Of a stretch of DNA of 64,000 nt, positions 22,659 to 34,076 are shown piece by piece. Below the pieces are notes generated by a model, which saw nothing but the letters and a program-made list of their open reading frames with translations, was not told where the DNA came from and ran no database searches. The stretch is from Polytrichum commune (taxonomy: Eukaryota > Streptophyta > Polytrichopsida > Polytrichales > Polytrichaceae): contig OX485805.1 in NCBI GenBank assembly GCA_950295325.1, positions 4,464,501 through 4,528,500 on the forward strand. The letters run 5' to 3'. The first letter of the stretch is position 1, and every line of letters starts with the position of its first letter. The translations under genes and the position numbers were made by a program.

Positions 22659-25082
22659 ATGGCCACCAGCAGAGAAGCCCACAAGACCCCAGCAGAGAGT
22701 AATGGAGCAGATTCGGCAACCAAACTAAGGAATGGCACAGACACAAACTTTACGGGACAGCAGCGACAGTCAGGTCGACGTCTGCAACAGTTACACAGCA
22801 GCAGGCCAGAGAGAAGCGAGAGCAAGGCCGGCAGGAGCACAGGGAGGATGGACGTCGAAGAAGAGGAGCAGCCCGGCGTCGAAAGCACCGGTCGAGGAGG
22901 AGCCACGATGGAGATAGCAGGCAGGGCCAGCGAGAGAGCCAAAGGAGGGGTCGAGGCCGGACGGACCGGCAGCTACAGACTAGGGACCGGGACCCGGAGA
23001 TCTAACGGCTCCAGCAAGAGGAGCGAGAGCGGCGAAGGCAGAAACACAAGGAGCGGTTCCAGACGGAGAGCTCTACTAGACAGCTACAGTGATGAAGACG
23101 AAGAAGAGAGAACCATAAATGGGCAGCACGCAAACCAACCTACCAACGTGAAGGAGATGGCCCCTCCCTCACAAGATTATGATATCGACATGCAATTAGT
23201 GGACATCTCACCCGAGCACGGCGGGAGCTTTCTTCAACTTTCCACATCAAGGGACGAGTATGCGGCCACTCCCAATCAAGCCGGCATACCGTCATCACGA
23301 CTCGAAGCTATCAACCTAGCCGATAGGACCCCTCCAACATCCATGCACAATGACAACACCACCGACACTCAAAGCGCCAAGAGAAGGAGGAGTGAGATGG
23401 ACACACATGCATTCGTGACCGGCACTAGTAAGCAACCAATCACCCGCAACAAAGTAGCAATTCCAAGCATCGACATAGTGGCACACATGTGGCTCGGTTT
23501 TCCCATCCATGAGGCCATGGCATTGCATAGAGGAACCGAGATCATAAGGGAAACCCGCACCAATGAGGAGTTTGCCATGATCGGGACCCCCTCAAAAGAG
23601 ATCCTTGAATTCCGCACCCTTCGAAGAGCATTCCCACACGTCCCTCAAGCATACTACCCGAGCGAGAGACCGGATGCGGTCCCGGGGCACCACCTCCACT
23701 TCACCCAAGTTCCGAGACTAGAAAAGATCGACCCAACCACCGGCCTCTCCGAGGGGTTCCACATCACCATCCGCTTCGACCATGGTTTCAAGAGCATTAG
23801 CCGACATGAGGCGAAGAAAGCATGCTTAGAACGGCTTCAACAAATGGACATCCCACTCAGTAACACATACTCCAACCCTCTTGACATAGGAACCAATGCC
23901 GTTACTAAGAATTGGGCGGGTTTCATAAAAATGCATTTATTACGCCCCAAGAGAGATGGACTAGCATTCTTACATGGCAATAGGGCATTTGTCATGGAAA
24001 TGGAGGATGGAGAGAGAGTAATAGGCAAGGTAGAGAAAGGACATGAATTAGTCACCAAGGCTAGCAATCTACGTTTACACATCAAAGGAGAAACCCTCCG
24101 ACATGAACATCCATTTACCATCTTTGAAGCATTAGTACATGAGAGCTATTACATAGGCAAACAAGATGAATTTATGGGACTTACCAAACCGGAGGTAGAT
24201 AAAAACTACGCTTTTCTTACACTCACTACGGAAGAGGCTAGGGACAACGTGCTCAAAGATGGAATCATCTTCAATCAAGAGAAGCTCCAAGTTAGCGTCA
24301 CACGTGATCGCGGCACCGGCAACCCATCGGAGCTACGCATTAGCACCACGCTCGTCGCCAATAATCTCCCACAACGAGAGTCCCAAACCACTATCTCGAA
24401 GGTCATCAAACAAACATTCGGAGCGGACAACATAGTTGGCATTGGCTTCGACAACAACACCCAAAACGACAAGCAAGCGGGTTGGTGTCATATCCAATGT
24501 CTCAACGCCGCGGTCTACACGGAGTGGCTTCACAAATCGGTCTACATCCTCGGCCGGCGCATAGATTTCATACCTCATCGCGGGAGCATAGACGGCACGG
24601 ATCCTAACAAGACATCGATTCGCCTAGCCCAAGCACCCGTACGTGAGGCGATAGCGGATAAAATACAAGCCATGAGCAATGCCACCAACTCCAACCCGCC
24701 CCTCACCGAAAAGCACCTTACCAAAACCATGAAGGAGTTTGAAGACAAGTTGGATGAAAATTTTGGTACGCTAACCACCATCATCAACAACCACACGGAT
24801 CGCCGATTCGAAGCAACTACGGCCACGATCACACATCACACCGCCAATCTTCAAGCGCTCCTTGGTACGATCGCCCACGAATTTCAACAATCCAACCTCC
24901 GAATGCAAGGCTTGGTGAATGGCCTCTCCGCCGCCGCACCGGAAATCCTACAAAGAACCGCTCCACCCTCGATACCGCAAGGTCTCCATGCGAACACCCC
25001 ACCACTCCCCCTACAAGCCCCCCCGGGCTTCCACACTAACCCACAAATGCATCACCAAGGACCCAACGCATTTAATGGTTAG
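22659..25082 (+). CDS. ORF1 protein of copy B: RRM-like domains plus coiled coil
   Basis: This is an intact frame. I chose ATG 22659 (CATCATGG, strong context, MATSREAH) because it corresponds to MATITPT in copy A and because the open frame extending to 21531 has no ATG near its start. The product is about 807 residues. The N-terminal ~230 residues are Arg/Glu/Ser-rich and probably disordered. They are followed by WLGF, then segments with RRM-like beta-alpha patterns (GFHITIRF, NWAGFIKMHL, STTLVANNLP with GWCHIQCLN as RNP2/RNP1-like), then a C-terminal helical coiled coil of about 130 residues and a Pro-rich tail. It probably binds element RNA and multimerises, as LINE ORF1p does. No zinc knuckle is visible. 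A hydrophobic segment encoded upstream (about 21795-21845) resembles that of copy A ORF1 but lacks an ATG. Confidence 0.75.
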   Translation: MATSREAHKTPAESNGADSATKLRNGTDTNFTGQQRQSGRRLQQLHSSRPERSESKAGRSTGRMDVEEEEQPGVESTGRGGATMEIAGRASERAKGGVEAGRTGSYRLGTGTRRSNGSSKRSESGEGRNTRSGSRRRALLDSYSDEDEEERTINGQHANQPTNVKEMAPPSQDYDIDMQLVDISPEHGGSFLQLSTSRDEYAATPNQAGIPSSRLEAINLADRTPPTSMHNDNTTDTQSAKRRRSEMDTHAFVTGTSKQPITRNKVAIPSIDIVAHMWLGFPIHEAMALHRGTEIIRETRTNEEFAMIGTPSKEILEFRTLRRAFPHVPQAYYPSERPDAVPGHHLHFTQVPRLEKIDPTTGLSEGFHITIRFDHGFKSISRHEAKKACLERLQQMDIPLSNTYSNPLDIGTNAVTKNWAGFIKMHLLRPKRDGLAFLHGNRAFVMEMEDGERVIGKVEKGHELVTKASNLRLHIKGETLRHEHPFTIFEALVHESYYIGKQDEFMGLTKPEVDKNYAFLTLTTEEARDNVLKDGIIFNQEKLQVSVTRDRGTGNPSELRISTTLVANNLPQRESQTTISKVIKQTFGADNIVGIGFDNNTQNDKQAGWCHIQCLNAAVYTEWLHKSVYILGRRIDFIPHRGSIDGTDPNKTSIRLAQAPVREAIADKIQAMSNATNSNPPLTEKHLTKTMKEFEDKLDENFGTLTTIINNHTDRRFEATTATITHHTANLQALLGTIAHEFQQSNLRMQGLVNGLSAAAPEILQRTAPPSIPQGLHANTPPLPLQAPPGFHTNPQMHHQGPNAFNG

Positions 25083-25801
25083 TGACCACCTAGGACATCA
25101 CAAATGGTCTCTTTTTCTTACATATTGTATTACTTTTTTATATATATAATAAAGAGCTCACAATAATGTTGGGTAAACTTGCCCCATACTTAGGCATCCA
25201 CAAAGTCCCCCCCACCGATAGACATACATGTATCTCACTCATTACACTTCTTTCTTTAATAACATACATACACACTAACCCCCCAAGTCCACACCATATA
25301 ACATATCACACCACCTCCATGAATAGCACACACATAGTATACTCATGGATGTTACTCATACATCTATTATGTACCTCCCTTCTACATATAAATAAAGGAT
25401 ACACACTTACGTCCAAAATAACCACACTAGGAGCAAAATCTCCCACATACACGCCCAAATACAAAACTATACCCTCTACCAACCAAGCATACACCATAAT
25501 AATTACACTTCTCACCATGACAACATACGTACACACCAACCTCCTAACATCACAAAACATAACCCACACAATCACATATATCCCCCACACAACATATATG
25601 ACCCATACATCTACCACCACTTCCCCACACCACAACTATACCCACACACACAAAATAACAAACTCCGCACAAACCATAATACCACCAAAATCCCCCCCAC
25701 CACACACACTAATAAACAACATCAACAACATAGGCAATATTTGTCACATAACACACATACATTTTAAAACCCCAAAAACCAAAAACATACAATATTACAC
25801 A

Positions 25802-25858
25802 TGGAACAACTCCACACTCATTCTTCTATGTGGAGATATACAACTTAACCCGGGCCCA
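25802..25858 (+). other. 2A-like motif 1, copy B (GDIQLNPGP)
   Basis: TWNNSTLILLC precedes GDIQLNPGP. It matches the 2A consensus except Glu to Gln. It is part of a repeated module with the next two motifs, which share YYxWNNS upstream. Skipping would release the N-terminal hydrophobic peptide. The Gln may reduce efficiency. Confidence 0.7.
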
Positions 25859-26035
25859 CAATCACACATATGTACATACACCACACATAAACAAATACAC
25901 AACCTATACACAAATCACAACAACACAACCCACACAATCACCCCCATTAATATAATGACACATATAGGCAACTTCTACTACATAACACACACACACCACA
26001 AAAAACCAATAATTAAAATCATAACATACTACATT

Positions 26036-26092
26036 TGGAACAACTCTACACTCATACTCCTCCACGGAGACATTGAACTAAACCCGGGGCCG
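26036..26092 (+). other. 2A-like motif 2, copy B (GDIELNPGP)
   Basis: WNNSTLILLH precedes GDIELNPGP, a full match to D-(V/I)-E-x-N-P-G-P. It lies 78 codons after motif 1. This is the best candidate for an active skipping site in copy B. A membrane-segment-like stretch (YIIITMIILSC) follows it. Confidence 0.8.
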
Positions 26093-26452
26093 CTTTCAAC
26101 CATCCTCAAAAACCTCCCCAAAGAATACACACAAAGAGTTTACATAATAATCACCATGATTATTCTCTCATGCACGTTCACCCACATCACCATCCTAACC
26201 CTACATACCACTTCACTAAAAGCATTTTATGGATACCACACATACCACCCATACCATAAAGCTACAACCACCCTCCCATATAATCATCCCAACCACACAT
26301 ATAACACCCATAACACCATCCAACCCATCCCACTCAACCAATCCACACTCCAAACACCAATTATAATCTTCATAACACATATAAGCACCATCCGTCACAC
26401 AACCCACACCCACCTCAAACATCCAAAAACTAAAGTTACACACTACTATACA

Positions 26453-26509
26453 TGGAACAACTCCATAATCATATTACTAGGAGGTGACATCCACCCTAAC
26501 CCAGGATCT
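26453..26509 (+). other. 2A-like motif 3, copy B, degenerate (GDIHPNPGS)
   Basis: WNNSIIILLG precedes GDIHPNPGS. Glu is His and the final essential Pro is Ser, so skipping is not expected. By position (followed by MPDLLKTHP; MPNILLTHP in copy A) it is the orthologue of the single motif of copy A. It is 139 codons after motif 2. Confidence 0.75.
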
Positions 26510-29500
26510 ATGCCTGACCTATTAAAAACACACCCCCCTGACCACAAGAGAAGACAAACAACATATTTCCTACCAAGTACGATCAAATTCCACCCAGAAT
26601 ACCAACACTTGGCCGAAACATTCAAACCCTTTTTCCAAAACACACATCCGCTACATACACAAATAATACACTCCCTTCCATACTTGTATAATCACATACA
26701 ACAATATAATCACCATCCTCCCCCAAGGGTCATCTATGCAATAATCGTAACCATTAATCCCTCCACTCTAACATGTAACACACTCCTACACCACCAACCA
26801 ATACAAGAATGGACATCTCAACTATTAGAAAGAATGTCAAGATTGCAAAACCCACCAGAAAGACACATAGACATCCCACACCCATATACACAATTTTGTC
26901 ATATATATAAAGATACTATCACCCCTCCCAACACAATACACAAACAATTATATGATTATATACATCTAGACCATAACTCCGTTAATATGGAAAAATTACA
27001 AGAAAAATTCCCATATCTACCACGACAACTACTAATGGAGGCACTAAGATATAACGAACCTATAAATGAATACACACGTCCTAACCCCCCCATTACTTAC
27101 CATTCAACACCCTCGCCCAACCCGGTCCCGCTAACTAGTCAAGAATCATACGCCATAACCTGGAATGCCTCCTCACTAAACACTGCCATGCCATATCTAC
27201 AAGAACTAATTACGGACCCCAACAACCCCCATCAATCATCACCATTCAAGAAACCAAGCTTTCCGCCATTAAATCCACAAAATATATACAACACCTATTC
27301 CCTCAATACAAACTTTTCTTCAACAACACACACAACATCACAAGAATCACACGCCAACGAATGACATATAGAGGATATAGAGGAGGACTACTACTACTAA
27401 TACACAACAAACATGCATTTCCAGGTAATCTTTCCAAAATTCCCACCCCCGCAAACATATCCTCATTCCTCCAAGTAACGCGCATAGCAAACCAACCTTT
27501 ACAACCATGACTCTTAATTAATTTATATATGCCTTCGCATGAGGAGGACCTACCTCTCATCCCCATCATACAAACTAACATCACTCATCAAATCAATACA
27601 CACCCTAATCACGCATACATCCTATGTGGAGATTTTAATAGAGATGTTGCTTTGATTGGAAGACAAAACGACCAACAAACCACACCGCCGCAACCGGAAG
27701 ATTACCTTTGGCGATCCTTTACAACCAATCTAAAACTAACATACATCCCGACAAACACAACATTTTCAAGACAAGGAGAACATAATTACACACAAAATAG
27801 CCTAATAGATGGATTTTACATCAAAACCCCACATAACCACCAATTCACCTCAACTACAAATCAAACAACACACCTAAACTCCGATCATCTACCTATACAA
27901 CTCCGAATACCCCCAAACACACTTATAGCAAGAGAACCAATCACAACCCCCGACCCACCATTTAGGATACTCAACCCTATACCCAAGGAAAACCTAGAAA
28001 CCTTCCACACTAAATTCTTCGAGGACAACTCAAACCAAATCGACGAGCTCATACAATTGTTAGAAAATTACCACTTGACAAATGAACAATGGCAACTAGC
28101 ATGTCAATCAATAAGTTCCCTCACCGACAACATTACAACCACCGTCCTAGAAACATGTAGTGCCCCACCCATTCCCACGCTATCAAACAAAATTGCTAAA
28201 CAAGGAGGCTACCTTCCAAAGAAACTCCAAAAAGAATGGAAAATACATCTATCTACCTACCATCTTATTAGAAAAATAATATATATTATAAAAAACAACC
28301 CAAATTGGCGAATTCACCCCATTATCACACAAGAAATTAACAACCATACCTCTGTTACTATACCCCCACCTCCACATCTTTCCCACCCATACGAAACATG
28401 GTTAGCCAACTTAGCCAACATCGCCAAAGAAGCTAAAAACAAAGCCCGCAAAATAACAACAAACTACACAACCCAACAAATCAAAAAGCCATATGTAAAT
28501 ACCAACAATTATATGACAAAAGTCCCAAGAAAATTAATAGAAAAGTCTTCAAGAATATTGACACCCCCCCCTTAGACTGCCTAATAGACCGATTTAATAA
28601 TATCCTTACAAGCCCCACAAACATCGCACAAGAAATATATGTGCAACAATCCATAAGCAATAGACCAACCGTCCCAACATGCCATTATCAAGCCGATCAC
28701 CCACAACAATGCCTATGTGGAGTTAGACAATATCCGTGGCACGACCTCAACGGATTTACTATAGAAAAGAGAGGCGAAGCCTTAACCCCCTTACACACAT
28801 ACCTAGACCAAGAAACATACGATATATGTCTTAAAAACCTTACCAACGGAAAAATGCCGGGACCCGATCAAATTCCTAACACCATACTAAAAAATATGCC
28901 GCCAAGATTCCACAAGCTTCTATTATTATTTTTTACCCACTGTTATAAACAAAAACAAATACCTGAAGCTTGGAAAACGAGCCTTACGATACTCTTATAC
29001 AAAAAAGACAACCCCCATCACCTCACCAACCATCGACCTATTGCACTTGCCAACACTATTTACAAATTATTTACTAGCACGCTCACTAGTATACTCTCCT
29101 CATACGGGGAAAAACACCAAATTCTACATGATAGCCAAGAGGGCTTTAGAGCTGAAAGATGCACCGCCCGACAACTTCAAACCCTCATCGCTGCATTAGA
29201 AGATGCACGACTCACTAACCAAGACATCTACATCCTATACATAGACTTCAAAAATGCCTTTGGCTCTATCGACCATGCTAGACTCCTCGCCATTATGAAA
29301 GACTTCGGTTATCTGCAAGATGCCGTAGCACTAGTAGGAAATATCTATTCACAATCAACCACCACATTTATCGGGGAATACTTCGATAAAACACTACCCA
29401 TACCCATACAAAGGGAAACCATACAAGGAGATACGCTAAGCCCTTACCTCTTCATCATCTTTCTCGAACCATTACTTAGATGGCTACAACGCGGACCCCA

Positions 29501-32500
29501 CGGATACACCTTTAAAACCTCTAATACAAAATTAAGCTCCGCGGCCTATGCGGACGACCTAGCGGTCATATCCAACAATATGACATCCATCCAACAACAA
29601 TTGAACAAGCTAGATAGATATTGCGAATGGGCCGGAATGGACCTCGGCATCCCGAAATGCGCAATCACAAGATGCCCAAATAAATCCAAACTAAATGCAC
29701 AAGCCTTTAAAACACATTTAACGGCCATCAATATTAACTTCCGAAACCAACCAATACCGATACTAAGCCAACACGAACCATATGTTTACCTCGGAATCAA
29801 TTTAGTTCCATCACTACAATGGAAAACACAAACGCACATCACAACAACCAAACTAATCAAACAATGTAAACTCCTAACCACATGCCCAGCCACCATGAAG
29901 CAAAAAATACAAATGGTTGACACAGTCATAAGAGCCGGCATAGCCTATAGCTTTTATGCCGTCCCATACTCACTTCCCGCTATTAAAAAACTAGATAAAA
30001 AAATAATTGCCCTACACAAAAATATATGTGGCCTCCCGAAATGCCTATCAAACGCCGTTACACAACTTCCACAAAATATGTTCGGCACCGAAGCTTTCTC
30101 ACTAAAAAACGCCTATATAACATGTATCGGAGAACAACTCATCAATGCCCTCAACGACCAAGGAAGACTTGGAAGAATATATAACGGAGTAACCAAACAT
30201 ATCCTTGCCAAACATGGCGGATCACTCCACTTACCACGAATAACCCCACATGATTGCATGAGATCACCAATTACTAGAACATTATACCTACTCAAAAATA
30301 CTAGTGACACTCACCTTAGAAGTACACTTGCAAAATTCCCCCTTCACCCTACGCCATTAGAGACACAATGGATGAGTCAAGCACACCATATACCCACACT
30401 AACTCCCACCACTTCCCTCAAATACTTACATAAATTAATTTTACACAACATAACCGAACTAAAACACATAACGCACCCCAATGGCACGCACCTCATGACA
30501 AATGATGAATTCAAGTACTATTATGCCCCACCCACTAAACTAGTTAAAACCGCCCTAGAACACGCGCGTAAGATATTTTGTAAACCCCCTTGTCATAACC
30601 AATGCCTAAATACTTGCCTAACACATACGACACCCAATACTCTCAAGGACGCCTACAAAATACAAAATCATCATATAAACACAAGCCTAAGTAGACATAA
30701 CATACACCCCATGCCACCCCCACTACCGGAATATCCAAAACCCCCCTTACACATCCAACAAAACCACATACAATTCCCAATACAATCTATAATAAACGAC
30801 CACCCTCACACATACAAAGACAAACACAAAATCACAAAACACTACACATCCTACCTTTGCCAATGGGTACTTCCTAACGAAACCAAATACCATAAATGGC
30901 TCCCACAAAGAGACTTGTTCCCTTGGAACAACCAAAACACTATAAATCACAACATACTACTCTTAACACAATACTACACCCAAAAACAACACCAACACTT
31001 CACCAACATTCTCCAAATAAACTTTAGTGAAGCACAAATGAGAGACACAAGATATGTCCGCCCACCACAAGACATACCTCTATGCCACATTCATATCAAT
31101 GAATGCAACCCAGATAATGACATTGAATGCACACAACACACCATTCAAAGCCAATATGGCGAATCACACATCTATGATAATGACGGACGCCACCTAATTA
31201 CCATTCCCGAACTAAGACTACAATGGCTATGGGAACAATACCAAAATGCATTAAACAAACCACACAACTTAGAGCCCCCCATACAATCCTTTGAAAAAGA
31301 AGTGGCATGGTTGTATCAAAGATACAAATATAGAATGCCCAAAAACGACCCCCTTAAACTCTCACAATACACCCTCCCAAATGCCATCATAGAAAACATC
31401 ATTGACTCCTTCCACATCACCCATTCCTACTTCTCATCACCAATCACATGTCCTACTACATTGAAACAATTCTCCTCCCCATTTTCTAGGGACAAGGTAT
31501 TCGGGTCAATAGGCACAGCATTCCAACATAAATGGGCAGGGATGGGATATGCCCACCCGCACACAGAAAAAGACACCCAACAAGCCCTACATTGGGCTAG
31601 ACTTGCCGCCAAGCATAACCCAGACACAATCACAATACTCATAACAACTGACCCAAACTGGTACCACAACCTCAACCCCCATGAAGGCCCTTTCCCAGAT
31701 TCTCACGTTATCTCACATTTCAAAGCAGACACCATTGCATATGATGAACCCACAATACCCCCGGAATTACGAACTAACCCACGAACAGAAAATCATGACA
31801 TCCGCATATTATGTATACACCACAAACACACGTCCCCCGGATCATGTGAATATGCGAATCGTATGGACACTATTAGCACTACCCTCCAAATACCCACATC
31901 ATTTCACACACCGGCACCGCCTACACCTATAAACACCTTAGTAAATAGAAGCAAGAAATGGTCCCAACTTATATACCCGCCCCCCCATCCACTTACAAAC
32001 CAAACTTCTAACACTCCCATATACACGAATCAAGACATATGCCTACCCCTCAAATACCACCCACAATTTTGCTATTACACGGATGGATCATTCATGCCAC
32101 CCAAAGAAATAACCCGAGGGCATTGGAGAAGAGAAAAAGCAGGGTATGGTATATATAACCCTTTCAAAAACCTCAAAATCACAGAAAGACTACCCGGACT
32201 CCAAAATATACTTAGGGCAGAACTTATGGCTATACACCACACCCTCCACCTCCTCACTACCACATACCGGAATGAACCGGCACATATCTTTACAGATTGT
32301 CTCAATGTCTTATACCTCCTGAACACGCAAACTAAACACCCAACACTACACAATAGCCACCCGGATAAAAAGATACTAGAATCCATAGTTAAGATGTTGC
32401 AATCCCGCACACAAACCACCACACTACACAAAGTCAAAGCCCACACAAACATTCAAGGTAACGAACAAGCCGATAAATTAGCAAAATTGGGTTGTGAATT

Positions 32501-32861
32501 AGAACATAGAGACGCTATAGCCACACATGAGCATGCGCACCCCACGCCATACTACCTCCAAAAAGATTGGTGGCATTCAATGCAAGAAACACCAGACAAA
32601 GGCCCCATCCGACACCTTGGCAAATACATCATCAAACACGATAAAAAACACAACCTATCCATTCTAGCAACCCAAACACATCAATTACATAAATGGCTTG
32701 ATAATAAAGATATCGACAAAACATTATCAAATGACTTTTGGACCAACCTGGCTATCTCAGACAAGCAAAAAACGTGCTTAGTAAAATTCCGAACCGGACA
32801 ATACATGGGACAAGCTAGAAAACAACTCTTTTTTGGTAGAATTGCATACCCATCCCATACA

Positions 32862-32918
32862 TGTAACATTTGCAACTCATTAGAAGCGGATACATGGCTA
32901 CATATACTCCTTAAGTGC
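32862..32918 (+). other. CCHC zinc finger after RNase H, copy B
   Basis: The spacing is C-x2-C-x9-H-x4-C, followed within about 10 residues by KRHN. In R2-type elements a CCHC finger and an R-H pair sit immediately before the restriction-like endonuclease, so the finger supports that reading of the C-terminus. Copy A keeps the same residues (14282-14338). Confidence 0.75.
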
Positions 32919-33086
32919 AAACAACAACACATCCACGCACTAATTACAAAAAGACATAACAAAGCGGTATGGGAAATACGCAAACTTCTTGTCTCAAATA
33001 AAATAACAAGACACTACATACTCATGAACGCAGGTACATATAATGAACTACCCCAAGACAACACAGTACCAACATGGTTACTACCC

Positions 33087-33500
33087 TGCACATGTGGTAC
33101 CCAAAGATGTCATTGTAACGCTAGACTCAAACCCGACATTCTATGCATTATAGGGCACCCTTACGATTCCCCACCACCAGAAGCACCCACACCAGAAATT
33201 ACAGTTCAATTTATAGAATTCACATACTGTAATGACAGATTCTCCACTGAAACCATAAATCAAAAAATCACAAAATATCAACCACTCATAAATAATATCA
33301 TCGCAAAGGGTTGGAACGTAGCCCCACTTATTGTATTAGCATCTGGTGCCCGAGCCACAACTCACATCCCCTCAATGAACGAACTTGAAACAAAGCTCAA
33401 ACTCCCCACATCACAAATTAGGAACACATTCAAACAACTTAACATAATTGCCATCCAATATGCACACTCAATATTAATCCACAAAAGACGAATAGAAAAT
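33087..33500 (+). other. Restriction-like (PD-(D/E)XK) endonuclease-like domain, copy B
   Basis: Landmarks in order: C-x-C-x4-C-x-C (CTCGTQRCHC), KPDIL (PD at 33132-33137), a Pro-rich loop, QFIEFTYC (E at 33216-33218), then KITKY. R2/NeSL-type nucleases show CCHC, RH, KPD, D/E-x-T/K and K-x-x-K-Y in this order; here the gap between PD and E is about 26 residues, longer than usual. This is motif reading by eye. An alternative is an uncharacterised C-terminal domain without nuclease activity. Confidence 0.6.
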
Positions 33501-33579
33501 AGACAACCCATCACAGACCTACAAAATCATAACTAAAATTAGAGAGGGGTAGTGGTCAGACCACTAGTTATTAAGTTAC

Positions 33580-34076
33580 CACCTATAGCTCAGAAAGGCG
33601 GGGAGTAGCCGGCTGGTTGGTATAACTTTCCTGCCTATGATTAACTCACTTGCAGCACCAAGTCAAAGTGTATTGCACTAACACGCTCAGACGGATTCAA
33701 CGCGAATCGAACCCGGACCGTATTAATACAACACGCACGTCCTTGTCCAACCAACCTTGGAACCATGACTTAGCGACCAACAACACAATCAACCATCATT
33801 TATACTCAAACAAATACGCACGCTTCTCGTCTCCAACATAGTAGCAAAACCCACATAATTCTAAACTAAAACCCATGCACCCAACACACCACCCTCCCCC
33901 CCCCCCCCCGGTTCAACCGGTTAAAACATCGGTTACTAACATAGTGTCTACTCCCTGCAAAGGGTGAAGTAGTATTACACCCAACGCCGCTACCCTGGGG
34001 TACGGCCACGGTTGTCCTACGAACAGACACTTTATTCACTCCGGTCCCTAGTAGGGACCGGAGTTCTTCTTCTTCT
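33580..34076 (+). promoter_or_regulatory. 3' UTR and (TTC)n tail of copy B
   Basis: It aligns with 14985-15401 in copy A. It contains TAGCTCAG, GGCTGGTTGGTA, CTTGCAGCACCAAGTCA, a reverse B-box-like GAATCGAACCCGG, a poly-C tract near 33895-33909, and the terminal hairpin. It ends in a TTC repeat instead of TATC, so the tail sequence differs between copies while the hairpin is kept. Confidence 0.7.
34041..34061 (+). other. Terminal 3' hairpin of copy B
   Basis: CCGGTCCCT-agt-AGGGACCGG is a perfect 9-bp stem with a 3-base loop immediately before the TTC tail. Copy A has the same hairpin with one mismatch (15363-15383). It is a plausible recognition structure for the element's reverse transcriptase. 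Confidence 0.8.

Larger units (their letters stand above)
25166..33536 (+). pseudogene. ORF2 of copy B: (2A)x3 - APE - RT - RNase H - CCHC - REL-like polyprotein
   Basis: ATG 25166 opens a reading region of about 2790 codons broken by three lesions: a frameshift in the C run 27226-27230, TGA 27508-27510 where copy A has Trp, and a frameshift in the A run 28483-28487. Order: duplicated hydrophobic segments (ITLLSLITYIHTN, ITLLTMTTYVHTN); 2A-like motifs ending at 25858, 26092 and 26509; a conserved unknown region; APE nuclease (WNASSLN, QETKL, CGDFNRD 27624-27645, SDH 27880-27888); RT (YIDFKNAFGSIDHARL, YADD near 29545); RNase H (TDGS near 32080, RAEL, FTDC, NEQADKL); CCHC finger 32862-32918; REL-like domain to 33536. 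The segment from about 28490 to 33536 is uninterrupted. It would make the nicking, reverse-transcribing and RNA-degrading machinery. Confidence 0.85.
21310..34076 (+). mobile_element. Non-LTR retrotransposon, copy B (nearly intact)
   Basis: This is a 12.77-kb full-length LINE inserted next to a copia remnant. It comprises a 5' leader with an 81-bp tandem duplication, an intact ORF1, an 83-bp spacer, ORF2 with only three lesions, a 3' UTR and a (TTC)n tail, within a 12-bp duplication. ORF2 has three tandem 2A-like modules followed by APE, RT, RNase H, CCHC and a REL-like domain. The reading strand of ORF2 is strikingly rich in A and C and poor in G, unlike ORF1. The few lesions imply recent activity or sequencing errors in homopolymers. 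Confidence 0.9.

Noticed and set aside
25802-26509. 2A motifs as evidence of an integrated RNA virus
   Set aside because: They sit in frame upstream of APE, RT and RNase H in a LINE with target duplications; no viral capsid, helicase or polymerase is present.
28564-28571. C8 run as the cause of the second frameshift in copy B ORF2
   Set aside because: The RT frame is already open upstream from about 28490 and matches copy A, so the shift lies in the A run at 28483-28487.
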